DNA from: Pseudomonadota bacterium | GTDB lineage: Bacteria; Pseudomonadota; Gammaproteobacteria; Burkholderiales; Thiobacillaceae | Length of the DNA stretch: 53,753 nt | Direction of reading: 5' to 3' | Assembly (NCBI GenBank): GCA_030690985.1 | Contig: JAUYFG010000174.1 | Span: forward strand, 1 to 53,753 | In this document: positions 9,225 through 17,974 of the stretch, piece by piece | Numbering within the stretch: the stretch's first letter is position 1 | Layout: each line of letters starts with the position of its first letter | Made by a program: the position numbers and the translations under genes | The notes under the pieces: generated by a model | The model's input: only the letters and a program-made list of their open reading frames with translations | Databases searched by the model: none | What the model was told of the DNA's origin: nothing

Positions 9225-9623
9225 TCAAGCGGCAACAAACACGTCCAACGCCAGCCGCTGCCAGGGATCGCGGCTTTCCCGCTTTGAGGCCACATTGGCG
9301 GACAGCACATGGCCGCGATCCATGAGGCTGGCGAGGGTGGCGTTTTCCAGGCGCGGGAGGTAGCCCAGTTTGTTGCCCTGCCATTCCACCCGAATGGCGC
9401 GCGGGTCATGGCGGTTTTCCGGTTCACGGGTGAGGGTAAGTTCGGCGCCTTCCTTGATTTCCGCCCAGAAGGTTTCGCCCAGGTGGTACTGGAAACCCGC
9501 CACCGGCGAGGTTTGCAGCAGCAGCGGTTCAGGTTTGCTCTGCGTGGCGGCGATGGCGCTTGTGGGGGCGGCGGCGAGGCCGGCGAGTTGCATAAGGCGG
9601 GTCAGGAAGTCACGGCGTTGCAT
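9225..9623 (-). CDS. HIRAN-domain protein with Tat-like signal
   Basis: 132 residues. The N-terminus MQRRDFLTRLMQLAGLAAAP has a twin-arginine motif, a hydrophobic stretch and a likely cleavage site after SAIA. The mature part is a single HIRAN domain: VAGFQYHLGE, LTLTREPENRHDPRAIRV and LGYLPRLENATLA are its hallmark segments. HIRAN domains in helicases such as HLTF bind DNA ends, so an exported stand-alone form is odd and its role is not known to me. The ATG at 9623 has GGAGA six bases upstream; longer starts would bury the signal. Confidence 0.75.
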   Translation of the reverse strand: MQRRDFLTRLMQLAGLAAAPTSAIAATQSKPEPLLLQTSPVAGFQYHLGETFWAEIKEGAELTLTREPENRHDPRAIRVEWQGNKLGYLPRLENATLASLMDRGHVLSANVASKRESRDPWQRLALDVFVAA

Positions 9624-9908
9624 GAGGAATCTCCGAAAGGGTGACATTGCAGTCCGGCAGGACCAAGCCATCGAAATTCCCTGTTGCTACCGGGTTTTCC
9701 GAGGCGAACGGACCGGAACCCTTGTCGTTGTAGCCGCTGCGAGGCTCAGAACCTGAGCATGCCCCCCTGTAGCGCCGGCATACCCGCAAGGGGTAGGCCG
9801 TGGTTGTAAAGCCGCCGAAACCCCGGCGGCAACAACCACGCTCTCTTGCCGGCGTCTTTGCGCCGTGGGGCGCGGGCTTCAGCGGTGGATCGGTGCGCGC
9901 GGCGCACC
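9624..9908. other. Intergenic stretch with degenerate palindromes
   Basis: No gene seen. It contains a diverged GTAGCGCCGGC element from about 9771 whose second arm ends near 9855. 9891-9912 is a half element ending GCGCACCCTAC, whose CTA gives the stop codon of the WYL gene. Confidence 0.5.
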
Positions 9909-10898
9909 CTACGGTTCCCGCTGGAGCCTGCCATCGGCTCCGATCGAGTCGTATTGCCCCAGCGCAGCCCGCAACCGCTCGATGACCGCCTGGCGCAGTT
10001 CCTCCGGCGCCAGCACTTCCACTTCCGGGCCGTATTTGAGGATGTCGAGCAGGAGTTCGCGCGGGTCGGAATAGGGAACGGCGAGTTCGTAGCGGCCGTC
10101 ACCCAGCCATTCGCCTTGCTGCGCCGAGTGCCAGCTTTCCTCGGCGACCCAGCGGGCGCGTTGCGGGCTGAAACGGAGGCGGGCGGTGTGGGTGGGGGCG
10201 CCGGAGAAGATGCCGTAGCTTTGCTTGAAGTGGGCGTCGAGATCGGCGTCGGCCAGGTCCAGCGCCGCTTCGTCCCGTGGCTGGGCGACGATCACCCGTT
10301 CCAGGGCGAAGCTGCGCAGTTCGTCACGCAAATGGCACCAGGCGTCGAGATACCAGTTGTCGCGATAGTGGATGAGGCGTTGCGGGGAGAGGCTGCGTTC
10401 GGTTTCAGCGCCGCGTTCGCGCCCGAGATAGCGGATGTGTATGCGGCGACGGCGGGCGGTGGCGTCGGCCAGGGTCTGGAAGATGCGGGTGTCCGGTTGC
10501 CGGGCGGCGGCGCGCAGTACCCGCACGCGGCGCGCCAGTTCGCCCTGGCTCTGGTGCGCGCCGATGAGGAGCTTTTCGATGCGCTGCCTGAGTGGGGCGA
10601 GGTCGAGCAAGCCGGGCTGGGCTTCTTCGAGCAATTGCTGCGCGGCCAGCAGGGCGTACAGCTCGGAGGGCGTGAACCAGAGGCCGGGCAGTTCGAACGA
10701 GGCCTGGGTGTAGCGATAGCCGCCGTGTTCGGGGTCGTAGGCGATGGGAGCGCCGAGCAGGTCACGCATTTCCGCAAGGATGCGGGTGAGCGTGGCGCGC
10801 GAGCATTCCAGTTCTTCTTCCAGGCGAGCGCGGGTGACCGGATAGCGATGCGCGGCGAGCAGTTGATGCAGACGGAAGATGCGAGTCAGACGGTCCAT
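9909..10898 (-). CDS. WYL-domain transcriptional regulator
   Basis: 329 residues. The N-terminal winged helix (MDRLTRIFRLHQLLAAHRYP ... ARLEEELECSRATLTRIL) is of the DeoR-like type found in YafY-family regulators. A linker and the WYL domain follow, with the signature near HYRDNWYLDAWCHLRDELR and the downstream SFALERV. A C-terminal WCX-like part (VPYSDPRELLLDILKYGPEV) ends the protein. Such regulators often bind nucleic-acid or nucleotide ligands and control DNA-damage or defence genes. The stop codon lies in a repeat half element, so the original C-terminus may have been slightly changed. Its targets cannot be read from the sequence. Confidence 0.9.
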   Translation of the reverse strand: MDRLTRIFRLHQLLAAHRYPVTRARLEEELECSRATLTRILAEMRDLLGAPIAYDPEHGGYRYTQASFELPGLWFTPSELYALLAAQQLLEEAQPGLLDLAPLRQRIEKLLIGAHQSQGELARRVRVLRAAARQPDTRIFQTLADATARRRRIHIRYLGRERGAETERSLSPQRLIHYRDNWYLDAWCHLRDELRSFALERVIVAQPRDEAALDLADADLDAHFKQSYGIFSGAPTHTARLRFSPQRARWVAEESWHSAQQGEWLGDGRYELAVPYSDPRELLLDILKYGPEVEVLAPEELRQAVIERLRAALGQYDSIGADGRLQREP

Positions 10899-10983
10899 GA
10901 AGCGTTTTCACCCGTTAACTTGAACCGAGATTGTCCATTAACCATTTATCCACGAAATCGTAGCCCATGTTCCGCGCCACCTG

Positions 10984-13323
10984 TCAATCACGCCAATAAC
11001 GCTTCTCCAGCGCGCGCGCGCTTTCAACCTCCACCCCACCACGAGCCAGCCTGAGCGTCACCGCGCCATCCCGATCGGTGCGCCACACCGGCACGGCCAG
11101 CGCCCGATAGCGCGCCAGCACTTCTGGATGCGGATGCCCGTAACGATTGCGGTGGCCGACCGGGATGACGATGGTTTTCGCTGCCACGGCTTGCAGGAAT
11201 TCGGGGCTGGAGGAGGTCAGGCTGCCGTGATGCGGCGCGATCAGCACATCGGCGGCCAGGGGTTGCCGGCGTTCGCGCAGGTTCATTTCCGCCAGGCGTT
11301 CGATGTCCGCCGTCAGCAAGGCGCTATGGCCCGCCGCATCCACTCGCAGCACGCAGCCGCGTTCGTTATCGGAATAGCCGGGCTGGGCGTAGTGGTGCGC
11401 GGGCGGATGCAGCACGGTGAAAACGACGCCGTCCCAGGTCCAGGTCTGTCCCGCAACACACGGGCGCGCGTCGGGCCGCGCCGCCAGAATGGCCAGTCCG
11501 GCCTCGCCCAGGCTGGCACGCGGCACCCCGGCCAGCGAGGCCAGGAACCAGTCGGGCCGATGGCTGGCCAGCAGGGCCGCGACCCCGCCGCTGTGGTCGA
11601 GATCGTCATGAGTCAGGATCAGCCCGTCGAGGTGGTTGATCCCCAGGCTCCACAGGTAGGGGGCGACGATGCGCCCGCCGGCATCCTCGCCGGAAAAGAA
11701 GCGCGGGCCGGCATCCACCAGCAGGCTGTGCTTGGCGGTGCGCAACAGCAGCGCCTCGCCCTGGCCGACATCCAGCAGCGTCAACCAGGCCTCGCCCGGC
11801 GCCGGCACGGGCAGGCGGGGAAACAACAGCGGCAGGAACAGGAACACCCCCAGCCAGCGTGCCGGCACGCCGCGCGGCAGCAGCAACACCGCCGCGCCCA
11901 GCAGGGCCAGGAGCAAGGCCGGCAGACCGGGTACTGCGGCGTGGAACACCGGCTGCGGCAAGCGCGCCAGCCACTCCAACCCGACCATGACGACCGCGAT
12001 GACCGTATGCGCGAGCACGGCGAGCAGATCCCACGGCAGCACCGCCGCCAACAGGCTGGCCGGCACCGCGACCAGGCTGATCAAGGGAATGGCAATGGCG
12101 TTGGCCAGTGGCGAAACCAGCGAGACCTCATGAAACAAGGCCAGCAGCACCGGGGTCAGCGCCAGGGTCACCGCCCATTGCGCCGCCAGCCAGGTGCGCC
12201 AGGCGGGGAGGGGGCGCAGACGGCCGCTGCCGGCCCAGAGCAGTGCGGCCACCGCGCCGAAGGACAACCAGAAACCGGGCGCGAACGCCGCCCAGGGATC
12301 GAACAGCACCACCACGGCCAGCGCCGCCGCGAGCAGGCGCGAGGGGCTGCCGTTGCGGTCCAGCAACGCCACCAGGGCGGCGCCGGCCAGCATGTAGAGG
12401 GTGCGTTGCGCGGGGATGCCGAAACCGGCCAGCGCAGTGTAAGCGGCAGCGGCGGCGAAGCCCAGCAAGGCGCCCGCCTTGCGCGCCGGCAGGCGTAGCA
12501 CCAGCCCCGGAATACGCCGCCAGAGCGTTTGTGCCAGCGCATAGACCAGCGCGGAGAACAGGGTGATGTGCAAACCGGAAATGCTCATGAGGTGGGTCAC
12601 GCCGGTCTGCCGGAACAGGGTCCATTGCGCGGCGGGAATGGCGTCCTGCTCGCCCACCGCCAGGGCGCGCACCACGCCGGCATAGGGGCGTTCGCCCAGC
12701 GCCTCGCGCAGGTGGCTGCGGATGGCTTCGCGGCTGCGATCGAGGCGCGCGCGCCCGTTGCGGCCGCAATCCACGCTGCTTGCCGGCAGGCCGACCAGGC
12801 TGCCACCGGCGCGAATGTTGCGTTCCAGCAGCCAGGCTTCGTAGTCGAAGCCGCCCGGATTGGCGTTGCCGTGGGGCCGATACAGACGCGCCAGCACCTG
12901 GATGCAGTCGCCGCCGCGCACCTGCGGCGGCGGCTCGCCCGGCCGCCCATGCCAGCCGAGTTGCACGCGTGCCGGCAACGTGGCACCGGGGGTGCGCACC
13001 GACTCCACTGCCAGCACGAAGCGAATGCCATTCGCCGTGGTTTCCGGCAGATCGAGCACGCGCCCGCTCAGGCTGACATCGCGCCCCTCCCAAAGCGCCG
13101 GCAGTTGTTCGGAGAGGCGGAGATCGGCACGCCCGGCGGCATAGAAGAAACCAGCGGCCAACGCGACCAGCAGCAGGCCGGCCTGGCGCGGCAGCTTGGG
13201 CGCCCCCATGGCAAGCAGAAAAGCCAGCGGCAACCCCCAGGCCCACTCCAGCGGCGGCAACGTGGGCCGGGTTTGCAGGAGCGCGGCGCCGAGGACGAAG
13301 GCGAGGATGAGGAGGCGGATCAT
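10984..13323 (-). CDS. comEC: DNA internalisation competence protein ComEC/Rec2
   Basis: Inner-membrane channel that brings single-stranded DNA into the cytoplasm during natural transformation. At 779 residues it has the three usual parts: an N-terminal DUF4131 region with membrane spans and an OB-like segment (GRDVSLSGRVLDLP), the competence domain (QTGVTHLMSISGLHITLFSA), and a C-terminal metallo-beta-lactamase-like domain (LTLLDVGQGEALLLRT, metal site THDDLDHSGG). I chose the ATG at 13323 because MIRLLILAFVLGAALLQ begins the first membrane span; the longer frame runs into a repeat. All domains are intact, so DNA uptake may be functional if other com/pil genes exist elsewhere. Confidence 0.95.
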   Translation of the reverse strand: MIRLLILAFVLGAALLQTRPTLPPLEWAWGLPLAFLLAMGAPKLPRQAGLLLVALAAGFFYAAGRADLRLSEQLPALWEGRDVSLSGRVLDLPETTANGIRFVLAVESVRTPGATLPARVQLGWHGRPGEPPPQVRGGDCIQVLARLYRPHGNANPGGFDYEAWLLERNIRAGGSLVGLPASSVDCGRNGRARLDRSREAIRSHLREALGERPYAGVVRALAVGEQDAIPAAQWTLFRQTGVTHLMSISGLHITLFSALVYALAQTLWRRIPGLVLRLPARKAGALLGFAAAAAYTALAGFGIPAQRTLYMLAGAALVALLDRNGSPSRLLAAALAVVVLFDPWAAFAPGFWLSFGAVAALLWAGSGRLRPLPAWRTWLAAQWAVTLALTPVLLALFHEVSLVSPLANAIAIPLISLVAVPASLLAAVLPWDLLAVLAHTVIAVVMVGLEWLARLPQPVFHAAVPGLPALLLALLGAAVLLLPRGVPARWLGVFLFLPLLFPRLPVPAPGEAWLTLLDVGQGEALLLRTAKHSLLVDAGPRFFSGEDAGGRIVAPYLWSLGINHLDGLILTHDDLDHSGGVAALLASHRPDWFLASLAGVPRASLGEAGLAILAARPDARPCVAGQTWTWDGVVFTVLHPPAHHYAQPGYSDNERGCVLRVDAAGHSALLTADIERLAEMNLRERRQPLAADVLIAPHHGSLTSSSPEFLQAVAAKTIVIPVGHRNRYGHPHPEVLARYRALAVPVWRTDRDGAVTLRLARGGVEVESARALEKRYWRD

Positions 13324-13345
13324 GGGTGGGGCGTTTTCAGCGGGC

Positions 13346-13519
13346 GTAGCCCGGATGCAGCCCGCCCCGCCAACCGTTGAATTCGCGCCGAGCGCACGCG
13401 GGCGGAATCCGGGGTGGGCGGGATGCGCCACGCACGGGTTCCGTGCCACCTTCCCCGGATTCCGCCCGGAAACGTGCGTGGAACGGCCATCGGCATCGGG
13501 CGGGCTGCATCCGGGCTAC
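13346..13519. repeat. GTAGCCCGGATGCAGC palindrome, long form
   Basis: Long inverted repeat: arms GTAGCCCGGATGCAGC and GCTGCATCCGGGCTAC flank nested GGCGGAATCCGGG / GGATTCCGCC arms. It fills the divergent comEC / DUF2062 gap. Same family as 33663. Confidence 0.8.
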
Positions 13520-13550
13520 GCACTGCAAGTTCCACTCCTACAATCCCCCC

Positions 13551-14108
13551 ATGCCGCGCAAATACTTCCGCAAATATCTCCCGGATCACGCCACGGTGCG
13601 CGAGCACCGCTTTCTGCGTCCGTTCCAGGCGCTGCTCAAACATCCCAACCTCTGGCATCTGAACCGCCATTCTGTCGCGGGCGGGCTGGCGGCGGGGTTG
13701 TTTGGGGGCCTGGCGCCGGGGCCGGTGCAGATGGGCATCGCGGCGGTTCTGGCGATCGTGTTCCGGGTGAATCTGCCGGTGGCGGTCATCACCACGCTCT
13801 ATACCAACCCGTTGACCTGGCCACCGCTGATTCTGGCCGCCTACTGGATAGGCAGTTGGGTCACCGGTGGCAATGGCGCCGGCTACCAGGAATTCGTGTT
13901 CGACTGGCACAAGCAGCCCTGGAGCGAGTTCCCGGCGGTCTTCGGCCACTGGCTGCTGGGCCTGGGTGAAACTTTCCTGATCGGCGATCTGATTCTGGCC
14001 TGTCTGCTCGCCGTGCTCGGCTATGCCGCAGTGCAGGTGGGCTGGCGGCTGCACATCCTGGCCTATTTGCGTCGCCGCCGCCGGCGCAAACCGCAGCCCT
14101 CGCCGTAG
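13551..14108 (+). CDS. DUF2062 membrane protein
   Basis: 185 residues. The DUF2062 region spans most of the protein, with signature pieces NRHSVAGGLAAGLFGGLAPG, FRVNLPVAVITTLYTNPLTW and two later hydrophobic segments. The C-terminus is strongly basic (RRRRRRKPQ). The exact function of the family is unknown; members often lie next to comEC and lol genes in betaproteobacteria, as here. The TAG stop is part of the GTAG of the following repeat, so the end of the frame may have been set by that element. Confidence 0.85.
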   Translation: MPRKYFRKYLPDHATVREHRFLRPFQALLKHPNLWHLNRHSVAGGLAAGLFGGLAPGPVQMGIAAVLAIVFRVNLPVAVITTLYTNPLTWPPLILAAYWIGSWVTGGNGAGYQEFVFDWHKQPWSEFPAVFGHWLLGLGETFLIGDLILACLLAVLGYAAVQVGWRLHILAYLRRRRRRKPQPSP

Positions 14109-14182
14109 GATGTGGTGAGGTACGAACCGCATCAATCACGCCAGCGTGGGCGATGCGGTTCGCTACGCTCACCACATCCTAC
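14105..14182. repeat. GTAGGATGTGGTGAGG palindrome
   Basis: Full inverted repeat between the convergent DUF2062 and soxA genes; it could also serve as a bidirectional terminator hairpin. Same family as 15737, 17975 and 29816. Confidence 0.8.
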
Positions 14183-14193
14183 GATTGCGTTGC

Positions 14194-15063
14194 TTACCAG
14201 TCCCGCTCGGCCGGCACGCTGATCGGGTAGCCGTTGGTCAGCGCGGTCACGAACACTTCCAGATCGGTATACGGACGGCTGCCCGGCAGCAGGGGCTGGG
14301 TGCGGGTATCCAGGTTGCATTCGGTGAAACGCAATTGCAGCGATTGCAGCATGTATTGCGTGCGATAGACCGGGTAGTGGGCGGCGTCGCCGTAGATGGT
14401 GGTGATGACGTTGCCGCGCAGGCGGCGGCCGATGTTGTGGGTATGGCAGGAGGAGCAGGCGAAGTTGAAGGCGCCCGCCTTGGTGTGGAACAGCCGCCGG
14501 CCCCGCTCGAAGGCTTCGTTCATCGGCCCCTGGGAAACATCGATATTGATGGGTTGGCCGTTGCCGAGGCTGGCGAGATAAACAGAGATCGCGCTGTTGT
14601 CATAACTGCCGTTCTGCAACACGCGGCCCTGTTGGGCGCCGCAATGCTCGATCACTTCTTCCAGGCCGGCTACATGCTTCAGATCGGCACGCCAGCGCGG
14701 ATAACCCGCGCGCATCTGCTGGAGCTTGTCGGCACCCAGGCAGTTGGCGAAGCTGCCCCGGGCGTTGAGTTGCTTGAACAGACGCTCGCCGCGATCCACC
14801 GCGAAATGGCCGCCATGCACCGCCTGGTTGAACGGCGGGTCCATGAACTTCCAGTTGAGCTTCCAGTTTTCGTCCGGATTGCCGGCCATGCGGAAATCCA
14901 GGTTGGCCGGGTCTTTCCAGTATTGATAGGTGCCGGAAAGCTTGAGGTCGCCGGAGACGAGCGGTTCGTACTGGTCGAACGGCTCGTATTCACGGTAGGG
15001 AATTTCCTGCGCGAAGCTTGCAGACGCAAGAAAAGTGGCGAGAAGAAAGAACGGGGTTTTCAT
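14194..15063 (-). CDS. soxA: SoxA, c-type cytochrome of thiosulfate oxidation
   Basis: 289 residues with a Sec signal (MKTPFFLLATFLASASFAQE). SoxA with SoxX forms the periplasmic cytochrome that attaches thiosulfate to SoxYZ. One haem site is visible, CSSCH at 203-207. The catalytic Cys (persulfide ligand) fits Cys249 in LRFTECNLDT. The N-terminal domain keeps paired cysteines (FANCLGADK, EVIEHCG) in place of a second haem, so this is the mono-haem type. Its start lies 10 bases downstream of the soxX stop. soxYZ and soxB are not in the window. Confidence 0.88.
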   Translation of the reverse strand: MKTPFFLLATFLASASFAQEIPYREYEPFDQYEPLVSGDLKLSGTYQYWKDPANLDFRMAGNPDENWKLNWKFMDPPFNQAVHGGHFAVDRGERLFKQLNARGSFANCLGADKLQQMRAGYPRWRADLKHVAGLEEVIEHCGAQQGRVLQNGSYDNSAISVYLASLGNGQPINIDVSQGPMNEAFERGRRLFHTKAGAFNFACSSCHTHNIGRRLRGNVITTIYGDAAHYPVYRTQYMLQSLQLRFTECNLDTRTQPLLPGSRPYTDLEVFVTALTNGYPISVPAERDW

Positions 15064-15073
15064 GTCGGCCACC

Positions 15074-15577
15074 TCACTCGATGCCTTGCAGATAAGCCAC
15101 AAGATCGCGGATGTCCTGTTCGGCCAGTAGTCCGAAGCTGCCGTAAGCCGGCATCACGGTATTGGGGTTGAAGACGCGGGCATCGAAGATCTGCTGGAAC
15201 ACCAGGGGGTCGGCGTGTTGGTACTGTTTGTAATGCAACATCGGACTCCCCACGGTACCCGGCCATTCGTCACCCGGCAGCGTGTGGCAGGCGATGCACC
15301 ACTCCCAGGCCAGCGCCTTGCCACGCAGGGCGTTGCCGTTGAGCGGCAACTTCATTTCGAAGCGGGTCGGTTCCGGCGTGGCGCGCCGATCCTGGTAACT
15401 GAGCGTCAGCCAGCGGGTGAAGTCGCGCTTGTACGGAGCCCACCCCAGACGACCGCTGTTGACGATGATTTGCGGCGCCATCGTCTTGCCACCGCTCACG
15501 CTGGCATCACTCGGTAAATCAGCACACCAGACAGGGGTTGCGAGCAACAAGGCCAACCCGGCTAGTAAAAAACGCAT
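15074..15577 (-). CDS. soxX: SoxX, c-type cytochrome of thiosulfate oxidation
   Basis: 167 residues with a signal peptide (MRFLLAGLALLLATPVWCAD). The haem site is CIACH at 94-98 (WEWCIACHTLPGDEWPG), and the distal Met ligand fits NTVMPAYGSFG. It pairs with SoxA, encoded directly downstream, to form SoxXA. The ATG at 15577 has GGAG seven bases upstream; a TTG four codons earlier is less likely. Identification rests on the haem sites, size and neighbour. Confidence 0.88.
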   Translation of the reverse strand: MRFLLAGLALLLATPVWCADLPSDASVSGGKTMAPQIIVNSGRLGWAPYKRDFTRWLTLSYQDRRATPEPTRFEMKLPLNGNALRGKALAWEWCIACHTLPGDEWPGTVGSPMLHYKQYQHADPLVFQQIFDARVFNPNTVMPAYGSFGLLAEQDIRDLVAYLQGIE

Positions 15578-15634
15578 GGCAATCTCCAAATCGTGCTTAT
15601 CCGGTTGTCACAGACAACCACTACCGGTAGTAGC

Positions 15635-15707
15635 GTAGGTTGGGCAAAGCGAAGCGTGCCCAACGAACCGCCGCGATGTTGGGCACGCTTCGCTTTGCCC
15701 AACCTAC
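15635..15707. repeat. GTAGGTTGGGCAAAGCG palindrome
   Basis: Arms nearly identical to the copy at 7278 that replaces methyltransferase motif I; here it lies upstream of soxX. Confidence 0.85.
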
Positions 15708-15736
15708 GGCGCTTTCGTACCAATCAGTTTCAGGCC

Positions 15737-15809
15737 GTAGGGTGTGGTGAGCGCAGCGAACCGCACCATGCAATTCTTGATGCGGTTCGCTGCGCTCACC
15801 ACATCCTAC
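15737..15809. repeat. GTAGGGTGTGGTGAGCGC palindrome
   Basis: Full inverted repeat; both arms contain GAGCGCAGCGAACCGCA or its complement. Confidence 0.85.
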
Positions 15810-15891
15810 GAGTCATCCATTCGTTTCATGATGACTGGCTACCAGCAGCCCGCCGTACTTTCGTACCAATCCGGTTTCAGGATACCAGCCC

Positions 15892-16638
15892 TCAGGCCGG
15901 CGCCAAAACCCCATCGGTCAAGCGCAGCACTCGCCCCAGGCGCGCGGCCAGGTCGGGGTCGTGGGTGACGACCAGGAAGGCGGTGCCGTGGCGCTGCGAG
16001 ATAGCCATGAGCAGGTCCTGGATGCGTCCGGCGCTGTGCCGGTCCAGGTTGCCGGTGGGTTCGTCCATCAGCACGCAGGCCGGTTGCGTGACCAGGGCGC
16101 GAGCGATGGCGGCGCGCTGGCGTTCGCCGCCGGAGAGTTCGCCGGGACGATGCGTCATGCGGTGGCCCAGGCCGACTTCTTGCAGCCATTTCGCCGCCTC
16201 GGCCAGCGCGCTTTCGCGTTCCTGGCGGCGGATCAACAGCGGCATGGCGACGTTTTCCTGGGCGGTGAATTCCTGCAGCAGATGATGGAACTGGTAGACG
16301 AAGCCCAGCGCCCGATTGCGCAGACGGCCGCGCGCCAGTTCCGAGAGCGACCAGATCGCCTCGCCCGCCACCGTAACGATGCCGGCATCGGGTTTGTCCA
16401 GCCCACCCAGCACATGCAGCAAAGTGCTTTTTCCCGCGCCGGAAGCCCCCATCACCGCGATGTGCTCGCCCTTCATCACCGCCAGATCGACGTCGGCCAG
16501 TACCGGCACTTCCACCGGCCCCTGCCAGTAGCTCTTGCGCAACCCGGAACAGGCCAGAACGGCCCCCTGTAGCGCAGGCTTCCAGCCTGCGTCGGAAACT
16601 TGCAGGCTGGAAGCCTGCGCTACAACAGCGTCACTCAT
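15892..16638 (-). CDS. lolD: Lipoprotein-releasing ABC transporter ATPase LolD
   Basis: 248 residues. ATPase of LolCDE, which extracts lipoproteins from the inner membrane for delivery to LolA. Walker A is GASGAGKST, the Q-loop region VYQFHHLL, the ABC signature [12 protein letters not shown], Walker [12 protein letters not shown] and the switch His in [21 protein letters not shown] is typical of LolD. The N-terminus is odd: the first about 22 codons after the ATG are a GTAGCGCAGGC repeat read in frame ([18 protein letters not shown]), which gives an extension LolD normally lacks. The gene overlaps the end of lolC by 8 bases. Confidence 0.93.
   Translation of the reverse strand: MSDAVVAQASSLQVSDAGWKPALQGAVLACSGLRKSYWQGPVEVPVLADVDLAVMKGEHIAVMGASGAGKSTLLHVLGGLDKPDAGIVTVAGEAIWSLSELARGRLRNRALGFVYQFHHLLQEFTAQENVAMPLLIRRQERESALAEAAKWLQEVGLGHRMTHRPGELSGGERQRAAIARALVTQPACVLMDEPTGNLDRHSAGRIQDLLMAISQRHGTAFLVVTHDPDLAARLGRVLRLTDGVLAPA
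16569..16623. repeat. GTAGCGCAGGCTTCCAGCC palindrome inside lolD
   Basis: Inverted repeat with arms GTAGCGCAGGCTTCCAGCC and GGCTGGAAGCCTGCGCTAC, lying wholly inside the lolD frame just after its start. Confidence 0.85.
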
Positions 16639-17875
16639 AGCGCAGTGCCTCCGCCGGTTGCACCCGGGCCGCGCGCCAACTCGGATAAAGCGTGGCCAGG
16701 AAAGACAGCACCAGCGCCACCAGGCCGATGGTCGCCACATCGCCCCAGACCAGTTTCGAGGGCAGTTCGGAGATGTAATAAACATCGGCGGGGAACAGGT
16801 CCATGCCCACCAGGCGTTCGATCCAGGGCACCACGGTTTCCACGTTGAGCGCGAGCAAGATACCGGACGCCATGCCCAACAAGGTGCCGATCACGCCGAT
16901 CAGGCTACCTTGCACCATGAAGATGGCCATGATGCTGGACGGGCTGGCGCCCAGCGTGCGCAGGATGGCGATGTCGGCCTGCTTGTCGGTGACCGCCATG
17001 ACCAGGGTGGAAACGATGTTGAACGCGGCCACCGCGACGATCAGGGTGAGGATGATGAACATCATGCGTTTCTCGATCTGCACCGCCTGGAAAAAGCTGG
17101 TGTGGCTCATGGTCCAGTCGGACAGGGAATAGTCGCCGTGCAGGGTTTTCGCCAGTTCGCGCAGCACCCAGGGCGCGCGATCCATGTCGGCCAGCTTCAC
17201 CCGCAGGCCGCTGACGTTGTCGCCCAGGCGGTAGAGCTTTTGCGCGTCCTGCAAATGGATGAGTGCGAGGGCCGAGTCGTACTCGAACATGCCCATGCGG
17301 AAGATGCCCACCACCTTGAACTGCTTGATGCGCGGCAACATGCCGGCCGGCGTCACCACCCCCTGCGGCGCGATGAGCGCGACTTTGTCGCCCTGGAAAG
17401 CCCCCAGGGAGCGCGCCAGATCGGCGCCCAGGACGATGCCGAATTCGCCGGGTTTCAGGTCGGCAAGGGCGCCGCTGTTCATGTGGCTGGCGAACGCCGC
17501 CACCTTGCTTTCTTCCTCCGGCAGCAGGCCGCGCACCAGCGCCCCCTTGGTTTCGCTATCCATCGCCAGCAGCGCCTGGCCGGTGATATAGGGCGCCATG
17601 CCGCGCACTTCAGGGTGCTTTTCCACTTGCCGCGCCAGCGTCGGCCAATCCGCCAGTTGCCCACTGGAACCGCTGATTTCCATGTGCGCGGCGACACCGA
17701 GGATGCGGCTGCGCAATTCCTCCTGGAAACCATTCATGACGGAAAGCACCACGATCAGCGCCATCACCCCAAGGGCGATACCCGCCATCGAGGTCATGGA
17801 AATGAAGGAGATGAAGTGGTTACGGCGCTTGGCGCGGGTATAGCGCAGGCCGATGGCGAGTTCGTAGGGCAGCAT
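16631..17875 (-). CDS. lolC: Lipoprotein-releasing permease LolC/E
   Basis: 414 residues. Membrane subunit of the lipoprotein-releasing transporter. The first span follows [20 protein letters not shown]; a large periplasmic domain then runs to about residue 265 (including [12 protein letters not shown]); three C-terminal spans follow ([20 protein letters not shown] ... [20 protein letters not shown]). [16 protein letters not shown] is the conserved coupling segment of this family. The ATG at 17875 matches the usual [13 protein letters not shown] start. The upstream frame is open without a stop into a foreign regulator fragment, so a longer fusion cannot be excluded but is unlikely. Transcribed with lolD. 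Confidence 0.93.
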   Translation of the reverse strand: MLPYELAIGLRYTRAKRRNHFISFISMTSMAGIALGVMALIVVLSVMNGFQEELRSRILGVAAHMEISGSSGQLADWPTLARQVEKHPEVRGMAPYITGQALLAMDSETKGALVRGLLPEEESKVAAFASHMNSGALADLKPGEFGIVLGADLARSLGAFQGDKVALIAPQGVVTPAGMLPRIKQFKVVGIFRMGMFEYDSALALIHLQDAQKLYRLGDNVSGLRVKLADMDRAPWVLRELAKTLHGDYSLSDWTMSHTSFFQAVQIEKRMMFIILTLIVAVAAFNIVSTLVMAVTDKQADIAILRTLGASPSSIMAIFMVQGSLIGVIGTLLGMASGILLALNVETVVPWIERLVGMDLFPADVYYISELPSKLVWGDVATIGLVALVLSFLATLYPSWRAARVQPAEALRYE

Positions 17876-17974
17876 GGGGGGCGGAGTCTGCCACAGGCGG
17901 GAGTCGGGAGGTAGCGCGGCTCTGTAGCGCCCCAGCTTGCGGTACAGGGTGCGCTCGCTGACGCCGGTAGCCCA
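17876..17974 (-). pseudogene. C-terminus of an NtrC-type regulator (Fis HTH), fragment
   Basis: Reads GVSERTLYRKLGRYRAALPP, the second half of the Fis-type helix-turn-helix that ends sigma-54 activators. Everything upstream is replaced by a GTAGGATGTGG palindrome at 17975. The reading frame is continuous with lolC. A relic rather than a gene. Confidence 0.6.

Larger units (their letters stand above)
15578..15891. other. soxX-lolD intergenic region, mostly repeats
   Basis: No gene seen. 15635-15707 is a GTAGGTTGGGC palindrome and 15737-15809 a GTAGGGTGTGGTGAGCGC palindrome. A 14-base direct repeat (CTTTCGTACCAATC) occurs near 15713 and again near 15857, on either side of the second palindrome. 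This could be a trace of its insertion or of a local duplication. Confidence 0.65.

Noticed and set aside
11128-12498. Gln/Arg-rich frame opposite comEC
   Set aside because: Composition follows from comEC codon use; no homology pattern.
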